Of a stretch of DNA of 64,000 nt, positions 58,979 to 64,000 are shown in pieces; the stretch's first letter is position 1; each line of letters starts with the position of its first letter. A program made the translations under genes and the position numbers. The stretch is from Acinetobacter wuhouensis. GTDB taxonomy: Bacteria; Pseudomonadota; Gammaproteobacteria; Pseudomonadales; Moraxellaceae. The notes beneath the pieces were generated by a model. The model was not told the origin of the DNA. It searched no databases and saw nothing but the letters and a program-made list of their open reading frames with translations. The stretch is taken from the NCBI RefSeq assembly GCF_001696605.3, contig NZ_CP031716.1:1302001-1366000 (forward strand), written 5' to 3'.

Positions 58979-59758
58979 ATGAGAAAAACAGAATTAAAAA
59001 TTCAGCACAATTCAAAAATTATAAAAATGATCAGTGCTTTACAACGCTATTATTTCCGACCGACTTTTCTCGGTGCTGAAAATCTCAACCCTCAAAAACC
59101 TGCCATGTATGTCGGTAATCATACCATTTATGGTGTGTTGGATTCTCCGATTCTGATCGATTACCTATTCAATGAACATAAAATTGCAGTGGTGAGTTTG
59201 GCGGATCACATCCATTTTCATCTCCCGATTTGGAAAGAAGTGGTCAAGCGAGTCGGTGGTGTCGATGGCATTCAAGAATATGCCAAAGAAGCCATGCGAC
59301 AAGGCTATTCCATCCTTGTTTTTCCGGGTGGTGGGCGTGAGGTAATTAAACGTAAAGGTGAAGCATATCAATTGATTTGGAAACAGCGTTTTGGCTTTCT
59401 GAAATTAGCGCAAGAATTTGGTTATGACATTGCACCCTTTGTTGCTTTGGGTGGAGATGAAGTTTTTGAGTTGGGTTTTGATGCCAATGTTTTACTCAAA
59501 CAAAAATGGTTTAACAAATTATTGTCCAATAAAAAAATTGGTTCTTTTCTACGTCAGGGTGAAGTCATTCCTTCGATTCCAACGCATATTATCCCGAAAA
59601 GAATTCCGTTTTATTTTAAATTTATGCCCCGTTTAGCCATTGATCAGATTGAAACGATGGAAGAGTTGATTGCATTTAGAGATGATTTACAACAGTTAAT
59701 TTACACGGAAATAGACAATTTAAAACAGGTTCGAGACAGTGATATAGAACAAAAATAA
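58979..59758 (+). CDS. DGAT2/TMEM68-like lysophospholipid acyltransferase
   Basis: The 259-residue protein starts at the ATG at 58979 after AGAGG. It has PAMYVGNHTIYGVLDSPILI, where the catalytic His is followed by Asp after six residues, LVFPGGGREVIKRKGEAYQL, and KLAQEFGYDIAPFVALGGDE, the pattern of the MGAT/TMEM68-type acyltransferase group rather than PlsC (HX4D). It likely esterifies acyl chains onto lipids or alcohols (glycerolipid or wax ester type). Gene position after KAS III fits lipid metabolism. Substrate unknown. Confidence 0.82.
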   Translation: MRKTELKIQHNSKIIKMISALQRYYFRPTFLGAENLNPQKPAMYVGNHTIYGVLDSPILIDYLFNEHKIAVVSLADHIHFHLPIWKEVVKRVGGVDGIQEYAKEAMRQGYSILVFPGGGREVIKRKGEAYQLIWKQRFGFLKLAQEFGYDIAPFVALGGDEVFELGFDANVLLKQKWFNKLLSNKKIGSFLRQGEVIPSIPTHIIPKRIPFYFKFMPRLAIDQIETMEELIAFRDDLQQLIYTEIDNLKQVRDSDIEQK

Positions 59759-59793
59759 TCCATATCTGGCTTAAAAATCTTTGTGAGGCATAT

Positions 59794-60306
59794 ATGTTTA
59801 GTCTTGAAAATGATGTGCATCAAATTCTCAATCAATTATAACAACGCATCCAAACAATAAAATTGACTGAGGATGTACCACAAGATTTGATTTATATGAC
59901 ATTTTTAAATCAATGTGCGGATACTGAAATTACACCTGATATTGTGATGTTAGGCTTTGAACGTTCATATAATGAAAATAAATATCTTGCACAACATTAT
60001 CCTGAAATCGCTAAACAAGTATGGATGATCGCTGAAACAGGGCAAGGGGATACATGGTTTTTAGATAGGAATTCATTGGACGTTTTATTTTATGACCATG
60101 ATCAGGGAGAATATGAAGCACCTGAACAATTTGAATCGATGAAAATTAATTTTGCTCAGTTTTTGCAATTTGCTTGGTTGTTGAGAGCGCTAGAACATCG
60201 GATGGATGAAGCGGAGTGTACAATATTAGAATTTGCTTGTTTTGAAAATGTAGTAAATCAAATCAATCCTCAACTTTTTGAAAATTATCCTTTTCACTAT
60301 TTATAA
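59794..60306 (+). pseudogene. SMI1/KNR4-like gene with a premature in-frame stop
   Basis: A good start (TGAGG then ATG 59794) gives 15 codons (MFSLENDVHQILNQL) and meets TAA at 59839-59841. The same frame then runs open to 60306 with a SMI1/KNR4-like sequence (DVPQDLIYMTFLNQCADTEI, FERSYNENKYLAQHYPEI, TGQGDTWFLDRNSLDVLFYD, FAQFLQFAWLLRALEH). The downstream part could only restart at TTG 59863, without a ribosome site. A single CAA-to-TAA type change may have silenced the gene. SMI1/KNR4 proteins often act as immunity proteins to toxins. Confidence 0.6.
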
Positions 60307-60323
60307 AAATAAGGACTATAAAA

Positions 60324-60725
60324 ATGTACACAGCATCCTGCCTTTGTGGGGGTATTCAACTGAAAATTAATACCGAAATTCCACAAGTATTTGTCTGTCA
60401 TTGTCAGCAATGCCAAAAAGCCCAAGGTTCAGCCTTTGTCGCAATTGCACCGATTGAAACGAAGAATGTGGAAATCGTTAAAGGGCAAGAATTATGCTCA
60501 GAATATTATGCAACAACCAATAAAAAGCGAGTGTTTTGTAAAAGTTGTGGTTCACCTTTGTTTAGTGCACGTTTGGATTTACCTGATTTGATTCGTTTAA
60601 GAGTGGGGATTATCAATGAACCCTTAAAGGCTGAGATTGCATCACATGCATTTACTGACGATAAAGCTGCTTGGTTTGAAATCTTGGATGATCATGTGAA
60701 ATTTAAAGAAGCAATTTGTGAATGA
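60324..60725 (+). CDS. GFA-family (glutathione-dependent formaldehyde-activating-like) protein
   Basis: The 133-residue zinc protein has the family Cys pattern: ASCLCGGIQL, VCHCQQCQKAQGSAFVA, and VFCKSCGSPLFSARLD. Cys7/9, the CHC-x2-C set and CKSC are the expected two zinc sites. Members related to Gfa react with S-hydroxymethylglutathione; most remain of unknown substrate. A ribosome site (AATAAGGAC) precedes it. Confidence 0.85.
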   Translation: MYTASCLCGGIQLKINTEIPQVFVCHCQQCQKAQGSAFVAIAPIETKNVEIVKGQELCSEYYATTNKKRVFCKSCGSPLFSARLDLPDLIRLRVGIINEPLKAEIASHAFTDDKAAWFEILDDHVKFKEAICE

Positions 60726-60885
60726 TTTACATTGAGTTAGTTTCTGAGTTAATCCATTTAATACTCAGCATTTAAATTTTGAAAATATGTTTCTATTTTT
60801 CATCTTTTTGATCTAGTAAATTTGTTTAAATACATGTCTTCTGTATAATTCTATTGAAAATGTATCGCGGTTGTTTGAGGACATA

Positions 60886-63153
60886 ATGACAAGAATCGTT
60901 GTTGTAGCAAAAGAGAATAAAATATTATTACAAGACACACAGTCAAGGGAAATAAGTCTAGACCAGCCCGCTATTATTCAAGTCGGCGTAACTAAGCAAG
61001 ATGTCAAAAGTTTAACTAAATCTGGTAATAACCTAATCATTACTTTAAAAAATGGTGAACAGATTGTCTTAGAAAATTTCTTTACTGTGGATACGGCTAA
61101 AGCACATTCTTTAACATTTCCTGAATCAAATGGAAGTTTTGTCGTGGCGAATTTTGATGCCAATGGCAAGTTTGTGAATTATTCAGGTTTACAAAAGTTA
61201 GATGCCTTATTGTATGAAGGGGCAGATACGGTTCCTACACAACAAATTCAAGCTTATGAGTCATCAGCAACAGCGACTTCAACAGCTGAATCAGAGTCAG
61301 ATTTTTCTTTTTCTAACTTACTTTCTTCAAGCGCAGTGAAAGCGGGACTAGGGATAGCAGCAGCTGTTGGTCTAGGTTTGGCTTTGATAGATGGTGATAG
61401 TAGTACAAAAACTTCAAGTGATATTACTGCACCTAAAGCGCCAACAGCTACTTTAAGTGAAGATGGTAAAACGATTAGAGGTACAGGTGAAGCAGGAACG
61501 ACAATTACTGTTATTGATAAAGATAAAAAAGTGGTTGCAACGACGACTGTAGATAAAGATGGTAATTACTCAGTCGAATTGCCTGAGGCACTGTTAAATA
61601 ACAATGTTTATTCAGTAGTTTCTAAAGATAAAGCAGGAAATTCATCAAGTACTAATGTAACTGGTACGAAAGATACGATTGCACCTGATGAACCTCAAGC
61701 ACAGCTAAACGATCTTGGTAATGTGGTTTCAGGCAAATCTGAGCCAAATGCAACGGTTAATGTTTATGATCCTGATGGAACGTTGATTGGGACTGCGAAA
61801 GTCCGTGCAGATGGTGAGTTTATAGTCTCTCTCAAACCTGCATTAACTGCAGGGCAAATAGGCACTGTGGAAGTTGTTGATCCATCAGGCAATAAATCTC
61901 CTAAACACAATATTGAATTAGGCAAAGATACGATTGCGCCTGATCAGCCAAAGTTGGAAGTGAGTAGTGATGGTGCAAGTGTTAAAGGTACAGCTGAAAA
62001 TGGCGCTAAAGTCATTATTCAGGACGCTACAGGGACGGTGATCGGTACAGGAGTTGTCGATGAAAATGGTCAATTTGTAGTAACAGTATCACCTGCACTA
62101 AGTTCTACAACTGCGGGTAAAATCGTGATCGAAGATGCTGCTGGCAATCAGTCTGAGGCTTTAGAAATAAAAGTTGGAACTGATACATTTGCCCCAGAGC
62201 AACCTGTTGCAAAAGTTAATCCTGAAGGGACGGTCATTACTGGAACAGCAGAACCCAATAGTAAAATTACAGTTAATGATAGTAATAAGAAGGTGTTAGG
62301 CACTGCGACAACCGATGCCAATGGAAATTATACGGTCACTTTGTCGACAGTTTTGACGGAAGATACGTCTGCAACTGTTTCTGCAACTGATGCTGCAGGA
62401 AATGAGTCAAAAATCATTACTGTGACTGGAACTAAAGATGTAAGTGCTGATCCACCAAAGTTCACAAAAATTGATGATGATGTTGGCGATACCAAAGGAG
62501 ATATTAAAAATAATACTTCGACTGATGATAAACGCCCAGTAATTACGGGCACAGGCGAAGCGGGTGCAACTGTAATTATTTATGATAATGGAAAGGCACT
62601 AGGTAGTGTGATTGTGGATACTGATGGTAAGTGGTCATTTAGTTTTGAAAGCGACCTCAGTGTAGGAAGTCATAGTATTACAGCAGTTCAGACAGACAAA
62701 TCAGGCAATACCAGTTTAGCCAGTGATGCTCGAACTTTTACTGTTGTAGAAACAGCAGTTGAAACAAATTCAGTAAATGGTGCTTCTTTAAATCATGATC
62801 TTAGTGATACTATTGCTAACAGTACAGCGATTGGTATATCTTCGTCTCCTGTAACTGAACCAAGTAGTATTGCTCAGGTACTCGGAAATGTAGACGACAA
62901 TACAAATGTTGTACATTCGTCAAGTACAGTAGACGTCGATGTGAATGATTTGATCTCGGTAAACACGTTTGATTCAGTAACAAGTCCGATTGATCAGGTG
63001 ATCGCCAATTCAATTCCGCAATCGGCTCAAGATCAAAGTTCGGATAATCCACGTCAGTTGACAACTACAAATAGTGATACAGTTCTTGGGCTTCCTATTA
63101 TACAGTCAGATACAATAGCTGATTTATTGAACCCTCAAGTGATCACATTCTAA
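60886..63153 (+). CDS. Short Bap/Blp-like surface protein with five Ig-like repeats
   Basis: The 755-residue protein has the BapA-prefix N-terminus (TRIVVVAKENKILLQDTQSR, GEQIVLENFFT), a hydrophobic helix (AGLGIAAAVGLGLALIDGD), then five Ig-like repeats of about 80-90 aa, each beginning with a D-x-x-AP-type motif and containing GTGEAG or GTAEPN and a DAAGNxS-like ending. A Thr/Ser-rich tail ends in DLLNPQVITF. Such proteins are type I-secreted biofilm adhesins; this one is short (Bap itself is thousands of residues), similar in size to Blp2-type proteins. Secretion genes are not in the window. Confidence 0.8.
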   Translation: MTRIVVVAKENKILLQDTQSREISLDQPAIIQVGVTKQDVKSLTKSGNNLIITLKNGEQIVLENFFTVDTAKAHSLTFPESNGSFVVANFDANGKFVNYSGLQKLDALLYEGADTVPTQQIQAYESSATATSTAESESDFSFSNLLSSSAVKAGLGIAAAVGLGLALIDGDSSTKTSSDITAPKAPTATLSEDGKTIRGTGEAGTTITVIDKDKKVVATTTVDKDGNYSVELPEALLNNNVYSVVSKDKAGNSSSTNVTGTKDTIAPDEPQAQLNDLGNVVSGKSEPNATVNVYDPDGTLIGTAKVRADGEFIVSLKPALTAGQIGTVEVVDPSGNKSPKHNIELGKDTIAPDQPKLEVSSDGASVKGTAENGAKVIIQDATGTVIGTGVVDENGQFVVTVSPALSSTTAGKIVIEDAAGNQSEALEIKVGTDTFAPEQPVAKVNPEGTVITGTAEPNSKITVNDSNKKVLGTATTDANGNYTVTLSTVLTEDTSATVSATDAAGNESKIITVTGTKDVSADPPKFTKIDDDVGDTKGDIKNNTSTDDKRPVITGTGEAGATVIIYDNGKALGSVIVDTDGKWSFSFESDLSVGSHSITAVQTDKSGNTSLASDARTFTVVETAVETNSVNGASLNHDLSDTIANSTAIGISSSPVTEPSSIAQVLGNVDDNTNVVHSSSTVDVDVNDLISVNTFDSVTSPIDQVIANSIPQSAQDQSSDNPRQLTTTNSDTVLGLPIIQSDTIADLLNPQVITF

Positions 63154-63172
63154 ATATAAAATATCGTAAATG

Positions 63173-63195
63173 AAGCACCTTCGGGTGCTTTTTTA
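63173..63195 (+). terminator. Terminator after the Bap-like gene
   Basis: AAGCACC and GGTGCTT pair around TTCG, followed by a T-run. Confidence 0.8.
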
Positions 63196-63269
63196 TTGGG
63201 GCAGATTTGGTATAAAGTAAGCTGAATCAAGCAATCAATAATCAAAAAAGTTTTAGGATAAAATTCTTC

Positions 63270-64000
63270 ATGTCAGATTTAGATGTTCTACATCAACAGC
63301 AACTCACATCATTTAAAATCTCAGTCGATGCCGGTTCGAGTCTGAACTTTGTTTTTCAGCAGAATTCTATCCCTTTGATTCGTAACATCACTCTAAGCAG
63401 TAATAGTCGCATTGCTGAAACTAAGTTAATTATTCAAGCAAATCCTGAGTTTATTCAAAGTACAGAGATTAAAATTGCTGCAATTGAAGCAGAGCAGAGC
63501 ATTGCTTTGAATAATCCAAAATTACATTTTGATATTCATTATCTTTTAAACCTTTCTGAAAATATCAAAGCATCATTGTCTTTTAAATGGGTTGATTTAG
63601 AAGGAAAGATACTTGCAGAACAACAAGAAGAGATCGAGGTTTTAACTGTCGATACATGGGGCGGTGAGAAGCAACCCTTAGAGCTGTTAGCCAGTTTTTC
63701 ACAACCCAATGCTGCGTCTTTACTTCCGATTTTAAAGCGTGCCAGTGAATGGTTGAATGCGAAGCAATTGGGCAGTTTAAACGGCTATCAGGATAAAAAT
63801 AATGAACGAGTATTTAATCAAATTCAGGCAATTTGGCAGTCGCTGATTGAGCAAGACCTACACTATATTGTCAATCCTGCCAGCTATATCGAACATGGAC
63901 AACGCATCCGTTTTGCCAAACAAATTTTAGAAGAAAAAATGGCATGTTGTTTAGACACCACCATGTTAATGAGTTCACTTCTAGAGCAAATCGGGCTAGA
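63270..64000 (+). CDS. Large DUF4011/transglutaminase-like protein, N-terminal part (cut by window edge)
   Basis: The frame from ATG 63270 remains open for 243 codons to the window end. The N-terminus (DVLHQQQLTSFKISVDAGSS, FVFQQNSIPLIRNITLSSNS) is a beta-sandwich-like part, and EKMACCLDTTMLMSSLLEQI resembles the transglutaminase-type C-x-D-x-x-x-L segment. This layout is like the start of large DUF4011 helicase-nuclease proteins of about 1700-2000 aa. The helicase part is not in the window, so the call is tentative. Confidence 0.55.
   Translation, partial: MSDLDVLHQQQLTSFKISVDAGSSLNFVFQQNSIPLIRNITLSSNSRIAETKLIIQANPEFIQSTEIKIAAIEAEQSIALNNPKLHFDIHYLLNLSENIKASLSFKWVDLEGKILAEQQEEIEVLTVDTWGGEKQPLELLASFSQPNAASLLPILKRASEWLNAKQLGSLNGYQDKNNERVFNQIQAIWQSLIEQDLHYIVNPASYIEHGQRIRFAKQILEEKMACCLDTTMLMSSLLEQIGL

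Noticed and set aside
52731..59841. Stop-codon reassignment or TAA suppression suggested by two genes with internal TAA
   Set aside because: Many other genes in the window end normally at TAA with non-coding sequence or terminators right after it. Independent nonsense mutations are simpler.

Overview
The window looks like a chromosomal segment of Acinetobacter or a close Moraxellaceae relative. It is AT-rich, with short intergenic spaces and codon use typical of that genus, and carries host genes common there: an MdtBC/MuxBC-type RND pump, a VIT-family transporter, an alanine-rich small lipoprotein, paired roadblock/LC7 proteins, AhpC, HrpA and a Bap/Blp-like Ig-repeat adhesin. The genus call is inference from gene content; no rRNA or other marker is present.

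Layout. 1-5934: the end of a tripartite efflux operon (two RND permeases and an outer-membrane lipoprotein channel). 5935-6820: decayed DNA with a broken IS1595/IS1016-type transposase relic and a 15-bp inverted repeat next to dusB. 6821-10434: dusB, a DinB-fold protein, a nitronate monooxygenase and a VIT-family transporter. 10500-47052: one essentially complete temperate siphophage prophage of about 36.5 kb, bounded by a 20-bp direct repeat (ATAAAAAAGCTCCTATTAAA). It sits in the terminator of the host lipoprotein gene, and the terminator is rebuilt at the right end. 47076-64000: lipoprotein, roadblock pair, small metabolic and stress genes, ahpC, a membrane paralog pair with one copy broken by an in-frame stop, hrpA with a palindromic in-frame insertion, KAS III, an acyltransferase, a SMI1/KNR4-like gene with a premature stop, a GFA protein, a Bap-like protein, and the start of a large DUF4011-type protein.

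Prophage logic. Integrase is at the left end, convergent with a small winged-helix protein that may be the excisionase. A leftward early operon (17196 to 11722) carries a Bet/RecT annealing protein, a PD-(D/E)XK exonuclease, a coiled-coil protein and a DUF262 protein. A CI/LexA-like S24 repressor (17402-18070) lies between two operator clusters sharing the palindrome TGTTCG-N6-CGAACA, like lambda OL and OR. Rightward come Cro-like, Rha/KilAC, O-like (with iterons inside the gene), P-like, HNH, RuvC-like and a probable Q-like antiterminator. A late promoter follows, with a palindrome between its -35 and -10 and an intrinsic terminator shortly downstream, which is the lambda pR'-tR' layout. The late region has several more terminators, a tRNA-like element lacking its anticodon arm, NinB and Ref-like nucleases, HNH-TerS-TerL, an HK97-type head module, a lambda-type tail module with a GGGAAAG slippery site (G/GT), tape measure with a LAS-peptidase motif, tail tip, fibre and lysis genes. 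Two moron units are inserted in the tail module: a lone PD-(D/E)XK nuclease-like gene with its own promoter and terminator, and a membrane-anchored HIRAN-like protein paired with a secreted protein. These are the best candidates for undescribed biology.
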